Under the pieces are notes generated by a model. The model was not told the origin of the DNA and did no database searches. It was given only the letters and a program-made list of their open reading frames with translations. Below are positions 47,859 through 55,826 of a DNA stretch of 64,000 nucleotides, piece after piece; the first letter of the stretch is position 1; each line of letters begins with the position of its first letter. The translations under genes and the position numbers were made by a program. Source of the stretch: CADEDH01 sp965263455 (GTDB lineage Bacteria > Actinomycetota > Acidimicrobiia > Acidimicrobiales > SZUA-35); assembly GCA_965263455.1 (NCBI GenBank), contig CBDHHN010000004.1, positions 1,178,001-1,242,000 of the forward strand, given 5' to 3'.

Positions 47859-49159
47859 CAGATCACCCCCTGGTCGGCCAAGGCGGCCAACTCGTCGCCG
47901 TCGAGGCCGAGAATGCCGCCCAGGACGTGGTCGTTGTGTTGGCCGAGGGTCGGGGCGCCGTCGTCGATCGCCCAGTCGGTGGCCGACAGGTGCACGGGCT
48001 CACCGTCGACCCGGACCCCGCCCATGGCCGAGTGCTCGACCATCGGCCACAGCCCGAACGAGGCGGTGGCCGCATCGCCGTCGACCCGTTCGGCCGGACG
48101 GGTGACGGCGGCGGCCGGGACCCCCCGGGCCTGGAGCCGGTCCGCCACCTCCCACCGGACCCGGTCGGCGGTCCAGGCCGAGATCACGCCGTCGAGCCGG
48201 TCCTGGTCGGCGAGTCGACCGGCAACCGTGGCCCAGGCGGTGTCGGTGGCCGGACCGGGTCCGGGGGCTGCCAGGCCGCCGCCACCGGCGCCATCGGTCC
48301 CCTGGCCGGCGATCCGGTCGGCTTCGATCTCGGCCGTCAGGGCTCGCCAATCGTCGTCGTGGCGGCAGGCGATGGCCACCCAGTTGTCCTCGCCCCGGCA
48401 CCGGTACACGCCGTGGGGGGCCATGGCCGGCGACGAGCTGCGGTTCGAGGCGGGCCGGTCGGGGGCCCGCTGGGGCGTCCCGTTGACCGACCAGTCGAGC
48501 AGGTCGGCCCCGTGGAGGAAGGCCCCGGCCTCGGTGCAGCTCATGTCGACCCACTGGCCCTCGCCCGTGCGCTCCCGGTGCCACAGGGCCATGAGGACGG
48601 CCATGGCCATGTAGTAGCCGCCCGTGTGGTCCATGTAGGAGTAGCCCCACCCGGCGGGATCCTCCCCGGCCAGACCCGAGGCATGGGTGAGACCGCAGAC
48701 GGCCTGGGCGATCGGCCCCCAGGACTTGAACTCCCGATACGGGCCGGTGTGGCCGAACCCGCAGTTGGACACGTAGATGATGTCGGACCGGACGGCCCGC
48801 AGATCGTCGTAGCCCAAGCCCAGCCGTTCCAGGACCCCGGCGGCGAAGTTCTCGCTGACCACGTCCGACACCGCCACCAGCTCCCGGAGGAGCTCACGGC
48901 CCCGCTCGGTCCGCAGGTTCAGGGTGACGCCCAGCTTGTTGGTGTTGTGGTTGTTGAAGGCGGCCCCGTACTCGATGCCCCGCCGCTCGTCCTTGAACGG
49001 GGGCGAACCGCGCAGGATGTCCCACCGCCCCTGACGGACGGGGTCCTCGATGCGGATGACCTCGGCCCCGAACGAGGCCAGCCACCGGGTGGCCCCGGCC
49101 CCGGCGAGCTGGCCGGTGAAGTCACAGACCCGGATGTGGCTGAGGGCATCGGAAGCCAT
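47858..49159 (-). CDS. CaiB/BaiF family III CoA-transferase (first of a pair)
   Basis: 433 residues from the ATG at 49159, with GACACT 6 nt upstream. LSHIRVCDFTGQLAGAGATRWLASFGAEVIRIEDP opens the fold. NLRTERGRELLRELVAVSDVVSENFAAGVLERLGLG and the FGHTGPYREF loop are classical. The covalent Asp is expected in YSYMDHTGGYYM. Coupled to the second CoA-transferase by a one-base TGATG overlap. Substrate unknown; neighbouring acyl-CoA genes suggest carboxylic-acid catabolism. Confidence 0.9.
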   Translation of the reverse strand: MASDALSHIRVCDFTGQLAGAGATRWLASFGAEVIRIEDPVRQGRWDILRGSPPFKDERRGIEYGAAFNNHNTNKLGVTLNLRTERGRELLRELVAVSDVVSENFAAGVLERLGLGYDDLRAVRSDIIYVSNCGFGHTGPYREFKSWGPIAQAVCGLTHASGLAGEDPAGWGYSYMDHTGGYYMAMAVLMALWHRERTGEGQWVDMSCTEAGAFLHGADLLDWSVNGTPQRAPDRPASNRSSSPAMAPHGVYRCRGEDNWVAIACRHDDDWRALTAEIEADRIAGQGTDGAGGGGLAAPGPGPATDTAWATVAGRLADQDRLDGVISAWTADRVRWEVADRLQARGVPAAAVTRPAERVDGDAATASFGLWPMVEHSAMGGVRVDGEPVHLSATDWAIDDGAPTLGQHNDHVLGGILGLDGDELAALADQGVI

Positions 49160-49165
49160 GACCGC

Positions 49166-49171
49166 AGTGTC
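49166..49171 (-). promoter_or_regulatory. -10 box of CoA-transferase pair
   Basis: GACACT on the minus strand, 6 nt before the ATG at 49159. It fits the leaderless pattern with a weaker first base. Confidence 0.4.
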
Positions 49172-49220
49172 GGTCCGGGATCCGGGCCGGGGCAAGTCCA
49201 TGCCCGGCCCGGGCCGAGAG

Positions 49221-49226
49221 TAGGGT
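49221..49226 (+). promoter_or_regulatory. -10 box of leaderless MOSC gene
   Basis: TAGGGT, 6 nt before the ATG at 49233. Confidence 0.6.
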
Positions 49227-49232
49227 CGGGTC

Positions 49233-50105
49233 ATGACCAGCGGGACCGTGACCAGCATCCACCTCTACCCGGTCAAGGGGTGCCGGGGAGTCGACGTGGC
49301 GGAGTCGGTGGTGGCCACCACCGGCCTGGCCGACGACCGGCAATGGCAGATCTCGACCGACAAGGGGCCGCTGACCCAGCGGACCCGCCCGGTACTGGCC
49401 ACCATCCAGCCCGAACTCCTCGACGGCGGCCTCCGCCTCTCGGCCGAGGGCCACGGTTCGATCGAGGTGGCCCGCCCGACCGAGGCCGACACCGAGACCA
49501 CGGCTCTGACCACGGTCCGGGTGGCCGTGGGCGACGCCGGAGACGAGGCGGCGGCGTGGCTGGCGGCGGTGACGGGCGAGGCCGGGGTCCGACTCCACGC
49601 CTTCCCGCCGGGGACCGGCCTCGACCTGCCGTCGGCCATCGACCTGGTCGATCAGCCCATCGCCTTCGGCGACCTGTCCCCGGTGCTGGTGGCCAACACG
49701 GCCACCCTCGACTGGCTGGTGGCCCGAGCCGACGAGCCCTTCGGCATGGACCGGTTCCGGGCCAACGTGGTGGTCGAGACCGACGAGCCCTTCGTCGAGG
49801 ACACCTGGGACCGGTTCGACCTGGGCCCCGTCGGGTTCCGCCACGGGGCGGCCTGGCCCCGGTGCGCCGTCCCCCAGGTCGACCAGGTGACGGGGACCCG
49901 GCACAAGGAACCGGCCCGGGTGCTGGCCGCCCACCGAAAGGTGGCGACCGCCCCCGAGGTGCCCGATGCCCTCAAGCCCGCCTTCGAGGGCAAGTCGATC
50001 TTCGGTGTCGGTTGCGGGGCCGGACCGGTCGGCGCCACCCTCCGGGTCGGCGACCCCCTGACCGTGACCGCCACCCGGGCCCCGATGCTGGCCCCGCCCG
50101 CCTGA
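49233..50105 (+). CDS. MOSC domain protein (mARC/YcbX-like molybdenum enzyme)
   Basis: 290 residues. The N-terminal MOSC beta-barrel (VTSIHLYPVKGCRGVDV, GLADDRQWQI, LTQRTRPVLATI) and the MOSC core (FGDLSPVLVANTATLDWL, MDRFRANVVVE) match the mARC family. WPRCAVPQVDQVTG contains the Cys expected to ligate molybdenum. Family members reduce N-hydroxylated compounds. No ferredoxin domain is attached, so an electron donor must be separate. The acyl-CoA dehydrogenase follows 11 nt later. Confidence 0.9.
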   Translation: MTSGTVTSIHLYPVKGCRGVDVAESVVATTGLADDRQWQISTDKGPLTQRTRPVLATIQPELLDGGLRLSAEGHGSIEVARPTEADTETTALTTVRVAVGDAGDEAAAWLAAVTGEAGVRLHAFPPGTGLDLPSAIDLVDQPIAFGDLSPVLVANTATLDWLVARADEPFGMDRFRANVVVETDEPFVEDTWDRFDLGPVGFRHGAAWPRCAVPQVDQVTGTRHKEPARVLAAHRKVATAPEVPDALKPAFEGKSIFGVGCGAGPVGATLRVGDPLTVTATRAPMLAPPA

Positions 50106-50116
50106 TCGGGCCCGAG

Positions 50117-51235
50117 GTGCCCGAACAGCTTCCGCCCGACCTGGTCGAACTGCGCGCCACGACCGAACGGCTGGCGGCCGAGACCCTCGTGCCCCTGGCC
50201 GCCGACGATGACCTGTCGGACGACGAGCGGTGGGCCCGCGTTCGCTCCGCATCGAAGGAGGCCGGTCTCTTCGCCCTGCCCCAACCCCGGGACCACGGAG
50301 GTGCCGGCGCCGGACCACTGGCCCTGGCCGTGGTCCGGGACACCCTGGGGGCCCACAACGTCGGCCATCTCCGGGGGCTCTTCGGCCCGGCGCCAGGGGC
50401 GTTGGCCGACGTCGGCGAGCCGCTGCGATCGCAGTTCCTGGCGCCCTACCTGGCCGGCGAGCGCCGGGGGGCGTTCGCCATCACCGAGCCCGACGACGCC
50501 GACCGCCACACCTGGGCCCGGGTCGACGGCGACGACCTCGTGGTGAACGGCCGGAAGTCCTACGTGACCGGGGGAGCCGACGCCCACTTCATGAGCGCGC
50601 TGGTCGAGGTCGACGGCACCGGACCGGCCATGGTGGTGATCGAGACCGACCGGCCCGGGGTGGTCCTGAACCGGCGGTTCGGCACCCTGGACGGCTCCCA
50701 CCACGCCGCCTTCACCTTCACCGATGTCCGGGTCCCCCGGTCGCACGTGATCGGGGAGGCCGGCGGGGGAATGCGGGTGGCCATGGCCACCGTGACCGGG
50801 GTCCGGATGCGCCTGGCCGCCGACGGTGTGGGCCTGGCCCGCTGGACGGTGGATCAGGTGGGCGCCCATCTGCGCCGACCCCATCGCAGCGGCCGCCCGA
50901 CCGGCGACCTCGAACGCAACCGCCTGCGCTACGGCGATCTCCGCATCAAGGCCTACGCCGCCCGTTCGATGCTCTATCGCACGGCCCGGCTGCTGGAGGG
51001 GGGCGATCCGGCCATCAACGAGGCCATGGCCACCAAGGTGTTCGCCACCGAGACCGTGGGCGAACTGGTCGACACCGCCATCCAATTGGTGGGGGGTCAG
51101 GCGCTGGCCGACGACCATCCCCTGTCGGCCGCCTACCGGCGGGTCCGGGCCCTCCGACTGGCCGAGGGGGCGACCGACGTTCTGCGGATCAACGTCGCCC
51201 GCGGCGACCTCGATCTCGACGCCGGCCGCCTCTGA
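50117..51235 (+). CDS. Acyl-CoA dehydrogenase
   Basis: 372 residues from the GTG at 50117, 11 nt after the MOSC gene. Flavoprotein that introduces the alpha-beta double bond of acyl-CoA esters. The N-terminal helical domain has ELRATTERLAAETLVPL. GAFAITEPDDADRHTWARVDGDDLVVNGRKSYVTGG is the FAD-binding beta domain. TFTDVRVPRSHVIGEAGGGM and EAMATKVFATETVGELVDTAIQLVGGQAL form the C-terminal domain, ending GATDVLRINVAR. The catalytic Glu position was not assigned with certainty. Confidence 0.92.
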   Translation: MPEQLPPDLVELRATTERLAAETLVPLAADDDLSDDERWARVRSASKEAGLFALPQPRDHGGAGAGPLALAVVRDTLGAHNVGHLRGLFGPAPGALADVGEPLRSQFLAPYLAGERRGAFAITEPDDADRHTWARVDGDDLVVNGRKSYVTGGADAHFMSALVEVDGTGPAMVVIETDRPGVVLNRRFGTLDGSHHAAFTFTDVRVPRSHVIGEAGGGMRVAMATVTGVRMRLAADGVGLARWTVDQVGAHLRRPHRSGRPTGDLERNRLRYGDLRIKAYAARSMLYRTARLLEGGDPAINEAMATKVFATETVGELVDTAIQLVGGQALADDHPLSAAYRRVRALRLAEGATDVLRINVARGDLDLDAGRL

Positions 51236-51285
51236 CCCTCGAAGCGACCGAGCGGGTGTAGCTGCTCGACCCCGTCAGCCGCCGC

Positions 51286-52071
51286 TCATCCGTCGGCCAC
51301 GATCCAGAACGGCGCCTTGCGGCCGTGCTTGTGATCGTAGAGCTTGACCGAGCCCTCGACCGGTTGGAAGGGGCGGAGGATCCGGTGGTCGGCGTACCCG
51401 CCCGGCCGGATCTGGGGGCCGTGCTTGATCGGGGTTCCACCGGCGTGAACGCCGTGGGCCACGCTGTCGTCGTTGTGGATCCGGAGGATCTGGCCGACCT
51501 GGACCCGGACCGGGTCGTCGAAGCTGTTCCAGGGGCCGCTACCGGTGCCGGCGGCGATCCGGAACTCGACGATCTCCTCGACCGGATCGTCCGGAGGCGG
51601 TTGGTCGGTCGGGGCCGGGGCGGTGGTGGCGACCGTGGTGGTGGTGGTCTCGGCCCGTGTGGTGGGCGGGACCGTCGATGCGGTGGTGGACGGCGGCGGA
51701 TCCGGGGGCGGCGCTGCGGTCGTGGGTGGCGACGTCGTCGGGGCCTGGGTGGTGGCGGGGGCCGCAGGAACGGTCGGGACCGCGCCGTCGGCGGAGTCGG
51801 GTACGGCCGCCATCGGCGGCAGGGCCTGGCCCGGGGCCGTCGGCGTCGACTCGGCAACCGCGTCGCCGGGCGTGGCCGGACGGGCGAAGGCCCGGGCCGC
51901 GGTGGCCACCTCGCCGGTCCCTGCGCCACCTCCGGCGGCGAGCACCTCGTCGGACGGCGCCGGGCCGCCACAGGCCGCGACCGACACGAGGGCGGCGACG
52001 AGCACCAGCAACAGGGCGGCCGGGCGACCTCGACCGGGCCGCCGGGCACTGCGTTGGGACCTGCGTGACAT
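51286..52071 (-). CDS. Cupredoxin-like lipoprotein
   Basis: 261 residues. N-terminal lipoprotein signal with a hydrophobic core and VAACGG lipobox, so it is anchored outside the membrane. A long Pro/Thr/Ala linker (about 40-165) leads to a small cupredoxin-like domain (about 165-261): VRVQVGQILRIHNDDSVAHGVHAGG and a final KLYDHKHGRKAPFWIVADG. His residues fit copper sites, but the Cys of a type 1 blue-copper centre is absent, so electron transfer is doubtful. A copper-binding or structural role is possible. The ATG at 52071 has a GAGGTGG site upstream. Confidence 0.78.
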   Translation of the reverse strand: MSRRSQRSARRPGRGRPAALLLVLVAALVSVAACGGPAPSDEVLAAGGGAGTGEVATAARAFARPATPGDAVAESTPTAPGQALPPMAAVPDSADGAVPTVPAAPATTQAPTTSPPTTAAPPPDPPPSTTASTVPPTTRAETTTTTVATTAPAPTDQPPPDDPVEEIVEFRIAAGTGSGPWNSFDDPVRVQVGQILRIHNDDSVAHGVHAGGTPIKHGPQIRPGGYADHRILRPFQPVEGSVKLYDHKHGRKAPFWIVADG

Positions 52072-52167
52072 CACACCCACCTCGGCCCCACAGCGAAGGT
52101 AGCCGCACGGGCTCGCCGTGACAACGGCAGCCCCGACGCCGTCCAGCCCCGACCGACGACGGTACGC

Positions 52168-52857
52168 CTACTCGTCGCCGGCGCCCCGGCCGTCAGCCAC
52201 CGGTCGCCCGGCCGGGTTCGAGCCCGCCTCCAGGTGGTCGGCCACGGCAGCCAGGTCGGCGGTGATGGAGCGGGCCAGCAGCCGCCGACCCAGTCGGTTC
52301 AGGAGACGTGCCGTCCTGGTGCGACCGGTGGCACCGACCACCACGGTCACGACCGTGGTGTCGGGACCGGAACCGGTGCCGGTGGTGATCTCGGTCTCCC
52401 ATCGGCTGTCCCCTTCGTCGGCGACCAGGCCGATGGCCTCGGGCGGCCGGTAGGCCACCACCTCGACCTCCGAGGTGACGATCCGCCGCCCCTGGGCCCG
52501 CCGTTCCCGGTAGCGGGTCCCCACCCCCCAGCCGGGGCGACCGCTCAGCGGCGTCCCGTCGGGACCGGAACCGCGACCCGGCCCGGGCGGAGGCTCGACC
52601 TCCACCTCAACGCCCACCTCCCCCTCGGCCCCCGGTTCGGCCTCCATCTCCACTGTCGTTTCGACTTTCGTTTCGACCTCCATCTCGACCTCCATCTCGA
52701 CCTCCGTCTCGATCTCCGTCTCGATTTCGACCTCGGCGATCTGGGGGACGACGGTGGCCAGGCGGTCGGCGTGGGCCACCAGGTCGAAGACGGCGGCCGC
52801 GGGGGCGGCGATCTCGATCTCGACCCGGCACACCTCGACCGATGGTCGGCACGTCAT
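52168..52857 (-). CDS. SRPBCC (START-like) family protein with an acidic Glu-repeat insertion
   Basis: 229 residues. VEIEIAAPAAAVFDLVAHADRLATVVPQI is a clear SRPBCC/polyketide-cyclase N-terminus, and WGVGTRYRERRAQGRRIVTSEVEVVAYRPPEAIGLV the following strands. The end helix is LLNRLGRRLLARSITADLAAVADHLE. Between strands 2 and 3 lies a strange insertion of about 32 residues alternating Glu with Thr, Val and Met. Ligand unknown. The ATG overlaps the stop of the Gfo/Idh gene (ATGA). Confidence 0.8.
   Translation of the reverse strand: MTCRPSVEVCRVEIEIAAPAAAVFDLVAHADRLATVVPQIAEVEIETEIETEVEMEVEMEVETKVETTVEMEAEPGAEGEVGVEVEVEPPPGPGRGSGPDGTPLSGRPGWGVGTRYRERRAQGRRIVTSEVEVVAYRPPEAIGLVADEGDSRWETEITTGTGSGPDTTVVTVVVGATGRTRTARLLNRLGRRLLARSITADLAAVADHLEAGSNPAGRPVADGRGAGDE
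52641..52738 (-). repeat. Hexanucleotide-based repeat encoding alternating Glu residues
   Basis: Imperfect GAGGTCGAGATG-type units on the coding strand encode E-T-E-V-E-M-like alternation within the SRPBCC gene. The pattern suggests slippage expansion. Confidence 0.8.
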
Positions 52858-53888
52858 CGCCCGCCGACGCCGTCGCCGTCCCCGGCGCCCGTCGGGTCGG
52901 GACCCAGGCCCCGGAGCGGGAGCCCGGCGGCGGCGTAGATGGCGTCGATGGCGGCCATGTTGGCCACCGAGTCCTGGCCCCGGGTCGGGAACGGGGTGCC
53001 GTGGACGAGATGGTCGAGGAAGGCCCGGACCATGTGGTCGTACGAGATCCCGGCGTCGACCGGACCCGACGTCGTCCCCCGCTTCGTGGTGACGGACAAG
53101 ACGTTGCCGTTCTGGGGCGCCATCGGGTTGACGGCCTCGATGCGCCCCTCGGAGCCGACGACGGTCAAGGCGATGGCGGGACCCCGATCCATGGCGCTGG
53201 CCACGAGCCCGGTCGCCCCCGACGGGAAGCGGAGCTCGGCCTCCATGGCGGCGTCGATGTGGGCCGGGCCCTCGCTGGCCCGGGCCGACACCACCTCCGG
53301 CTCCTCGCCGGCCAGATGGCGCACCCAGCTCACCGGGTAGCACCCGAGGTCCATCAGCGACCCGCCGGACGTGGCGTAGTCCCACCGGAGGTCGGGCTGG
53401 GCGATGGGCACGTCGAAGCGCCCCTCGACGTGCTCCAGTCGCCCGATGGCCCCGCCCCGCACCAGCCCCAGGATGCGCTGGAACATCGGGTGGTAGTGGT
53501 AGTGGAAGGCCTCGCCCAGCACGAGGCCGGTCTCGTCGGCCACCCGCACCATCTCCGCCGCTTCGGCCGCGTTGGAGGCGAAGGGCTTCTCGCAGAACAC
53601 GTGCTTGCCGGCCTGCAGGGCGGCGATCGTCCACTCGGCGTGGTGCGACATGGGGAGGGGGTTGTAGACGACGTCGACGTCGTCGGCGGCGATGACGGCG
53701 GCGTAGTCGTCGGCCACCCGGCCCACGCCGTGTTCGGCGGCGAAGGCCTCGGCCCGGCCCCGGTCGCGGGCCGCCACCACGGTCACCTCCACCCCGGTCA
53801 GGGCGGCTACCGGCTCGATCAGGGCCTTGGGTGCGATCCGGGCCGCGCCCAGCACCCCGAAACGGACGTCATGCGACTGCTGATCCAT
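52854..53888 (-). CDS. Gfo/Idh/MocA family oxidoreductase
   Basis: 344 residues. NAD(P)-dependent sugar or diol dehydrogenase family. The N-terminal Rossmann fold has FGVLGAARIAPKALIEP, VVAARDRGRAEAFA and the EKP motif in HVFCEKPFASNAAEA. The C-terminal domain includes EAFHYHYHPMFQRI with the catalytic His-type motif and GGSLMDLGCYPVSWVRHLAG. Similar to the trans-1,2-dihydrobenzene-1,2-diol / glucose-fructose oxidoreductase group. Coupled by a 4-nt ATGA overlap to the SRPBCC gene. Confidence 0.92.
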   Translation of the reverse strand: MDQQSHDVRFGVLGAARIAPKALIEPVAALTGVEVTVVAARDRGRAEAFAAEHGVGRVADDYAAVIAADDVDVVYNPLPMSHHAEWTIAALQAGKHVFCEKPFASNAAEAAEMVRVADETGLVLGEAFHYHYHPMFQRILGLVRGGAIGRLEHVEGRFDVPIAQPDLRWDYATSGGSLMDLGCYPVSWVRHLAGEEPEVVSARASEGPAHIDAAMEAELRFPSGATGLVASAMDRGPAIALTVVGSEGRIEAVNPMAPQNGNVLSVTTKRGTTSGPVDAGISYDHMVRAFLDHLVHGTPFPTRGQDSVANMAAIDAIYAAAGLPLRGLGPDPTGAGDGDGVGGR

Positions 53889-53989
53889 GGGCCCGTGTCT
53901 ACCGGCTCAGGTCACCGGGGCCCACGTCGGACCCGGGCCGACAGGTCGACGGGTGTACCCGCTCGGTCCGGGGCGGTGGGGCGACACCC

Positions 53990-53995
53990 TACACT
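53990..53995 (+). promoter_or_regulatory. -10 box of leaderless PAP2 gene
   Basis: TACACT, 7 nt before the TTG at 54003. It is the main reason for choosing this unusual start codon. Confidence 0.55.
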
Positions 53996-54002
53996 CGGGA
54001 CC

Positions 54003-54527
54003 TTGCGATCGACGGTGGACGCCTTCGACGAGACGGTCGACCGGGCCTTCGGGCCCCTACGCAACCGGCGCGTGCCCGACCTGGTCGCCTATGCCGCCAG
54101 CCAGGGCGCCGACTACTCGATCGGTTGGCACGTGATCAGCCTGACGATGGCCCTGGTCAGCCCCCGGCGCCGACCGCACGCCGTGCGCCTGGCCGTGGCC
54201 CTGGGTCTCGAGTCGATCCTGGTCAACGGCGTGCTGAAGCGGCTCACCGGGCGACCCCGACCGGAACTCCTCGACGACCGGTCCTACGCCGTGCGGCGAC
54301 CGCACACATCGAGCTTCCCCAGCGGGCATGCGTCGTCGGCGGCCTTGAGCGCCGTGTTGTTCACCGACGCCATGCCCCGAGGGAGGAAGCTGTGGATCGT
54401 CCTCGCCGTCCTCGTGGGCGCGAGCCGGATCCACAACCGGATGCATCACGCCTCGGATGTGGCCGCCGGAGCGGTACTGGGCACGGTCTTCGGGATCGTG
54501 ACCAAACGCCTGTGGCCTCTCCGCTGA
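54003..54527 (+). CDS. PAP2-family membrane phosphatase
   Basis: 174 residues. Lipid phosphatase of the PAP2 type, possibly for undecaprenyl or decaprenyl pyrophosphate. The three catalytic motifs are intact: KRLTGRPRPE, FPSGHASSAA and SRIHNRMHHASDVAAG. Hydrophobic helices lie between them. It is short for the family and starts with a TTG supported by a leaderless -10 box. Homologues in Actinobacteria often work in cell-wall lipid recycling. Confidence 0.9.
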   Translation: MRSTVDAFDETVDRAFGPLRNRRVPDLVAYAASQGADYSIGWHVISLTMALVSPRRRPHAVRLAVALGLESILVNGVLKRLTGRPRPELLDDRSYAVRRPHTSSFPSGHASSAALSAVLFTDAMPRGRKLWIVLAVLVGASRIHNRMHHASDVAAGAVLGTVFGIVTKRLWPLR

Positions 54528-54546
54528 GGCCACAGGCCGGAGTTGG

Positions 54547-54575
54547 GCGGTCCGGGCCCCGAAGGGCCGGACCGC
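54547..54575. terminator. Bidirectional hairpin after PAP2 gene
   Basis: 9 bp, one bulged G and 3 bp around a CGAA tetraloop, between the convergent PAP2 gene and the 58-aa gene. Confidence 0.75.
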
Positions 54576-54582
54576 AGAGGGA

Positions 54583-54759
54583 TCAGCTGGCGGCGGAGTC
54601 GCTGAGCAGCGACCGTACGTCCAGCAGGAGGTCGGTGACCTCCGAGGTCGACACGAGCTTGCGGTCGGTCATCACGCCGAGGCCCTGGTCGATGAGCGCC
54701 AGAGCTTCTTCGATGGAGGTGATGTCGATCACACCGAGGGTGTCTTCGACCTCAGTCAT
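54583..54759 (-). CDS. Small acidic protein of 58 residues, unknown function
   Basis: The ATG at 54759 is preceded by GAGGAGGAAC, a near-perfect Shine-Dalgarno 5-6 nt upstream, rare in this window. The product begins MTEVEDTLGVIDITSIEEAL and ends LLLDVRSLLSDSAAS. It is rich in Asp, Glu, Leu, Ser and Thr, has no Cys, and its Leu/Ile/Val spacing suggests two amphipathic helices. It lies alone, flanked by a strong terminator and a 237-base upstream gap with its own promoter. No family recognised. Confidence 0.72.
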   Translation of the reverse strand: MTEVEDTLGVIDITSIEEALALIDQGLGVMTDRKLVSTSEVTDLLLDVRSLLSDSAAS

Positions 54760-54996
54760 TGTTCCTCCTCATAAGTGCGGGAACTGGTGGTTTCGGTAAA
54801 CCCTGCGGGCCCTTCGCCAATTCCGCTCCGGATGCCCGCTCGGAGACCCACCATAACCCACTCGATTCGCCAGCGAGAAGCAGTGCGGCCCTGACCAGGT
54901 AAAACTCATGTTTCACCACGACGACAGATTTGGACGGCTCGGCAGGCCCAGAATTCACCGCTTGTCAAGGCACCAGGCAGGTTCCCCGGGCCGGGG
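54760..54996 (-). promoter_or_regulatory. 237-base upstream region of the 58-aa gene
   Basis: The longest non-coding gap in the window, less GC-rich than average. On the minus strand, TATGGT at 54855-54850 is the best -10 candidate and would give a leader of about 85 nt. TTGACA occurs farther upstream near 54970 without a partner. No tRNA or recognised riboswitch was seen. Confidence 0.4.
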
Positions 54997-55788
54997 TCAA
55001 CGACCCTGGAACCGCGGATCCCGCTTGTCGAGGAAGGCCTGGACCGCCTCCCGGGTGTCCTCGGTGGCGAAGTTCACCGTCTGGGCCATGCCCTCGGCCT
55101 CGAGCGACGTCCAGTAGTCGTTGGTCATGTTGAGGGTCAGGAGCCGCTTGGTCATGGACAGAGCAAGCGGCGGCCCGGCCGCCAGACGGTCGGCCCAATC
55201 GGCCACGGCCTGGTCCAGTTGGTCCTGGGGTACGACCTTGTTGACGATCCCGTAGTCCTCGGCCTCCTTGGCCGAGATCACCTCGGCGAAGAAGGCCAAC
55301 TCCTTGGCCTTGTGGAGACCGATCAGCCGGGGCAGGACCCAGGTCCCCCCGAAGTCGACGGTCAACCCCCGGCGGGCGAAGATCTCACTGAACCGGGCCT
55401 GATCACCGGCCACGATCAGGTCGCAGGCCAGGGCGATGTTCATCCCCGCCCCGGCCGCAACCCCGTTCACCTTGGCGATGACGGGCACCATGATCGAGTG
55501 GAGGGCCTGGGCCGTCATGTGGATCATGTTCATCGCCTGGAGCTGGTGCCGCTGGGGGCCGTCGCTCGTTCCGCCAAGGTCGGCGCCGGAGCAGAAGGCG
55601 TCGCCGGCGCCGGTCATGACCACGCACCGGACGGTCGGGTCGAGCCCGATCTCGTTCCAGGTGTCGCGCAACTCGGTCCACATCGTCCCGTTCGCAGCGT
55701 TCTTCTTCTCGGGCCGGTTCATGGTCACCGTGACGACGCCGTTCTCGGCGACGTCGATGAGCAGGGTTTCAAGCGTCTTCGACTCCAT
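54997..55788 (-). CDS. Enoyl-CoA hydratase/isomerase family protein
   Basis: 263 residues, crotonase fold. VVTVTMNRPEKKNAAN at the start, FCSGADLGG for the first oxyanion loop, and NGVAAGAGMNIALACDLIVAGDQARFSEIFARRGLTVDFGGTW for the second. The usual second catalytic Glu is replaced by Asp (VDFGG), as in some dienoyl-CoA isomerase-like members. Substrate unknown; it adds to the acyl-CoA genes in this region. Confidence 0.92.
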   Translation of the reverse strand: MESKTLETLLIDVAENGVVTVTMNRPEKKNAANGTMWTELRDTWNEIGLDPTVRCVVMTGAGDAFCSGADLGGTSDGPQRHQLQAMNMIHMTAQALHSIMVPVIAKVNGVAAGAGMNIALACDLIVAGDQARFSEIFARRGLTVDFGGTWVLPRLIGLHKAKELAFFAEVISAKEAEDYGIVNKVVPQDQLDQAVADWADRLAAGPPLALSMTKRLLTLNMTNDYWTSLEAEGMAQTVNFATEDTREAVQAFLDKRDPRFQGR

Positions 55789-55814
55789 GGACGGCGACCG
55801 TAATCGCTCGGGCC

Positions 55815-55820
55815 TAGGGT
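55815..55820 (+). promoter_or_regulatory. -10 box of leaderless mug
   Basis: TAGGGT, 6 nt before the ATG at 55827. Confidence 0.6.
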
Positions 55821-55826
55821 CACCGC

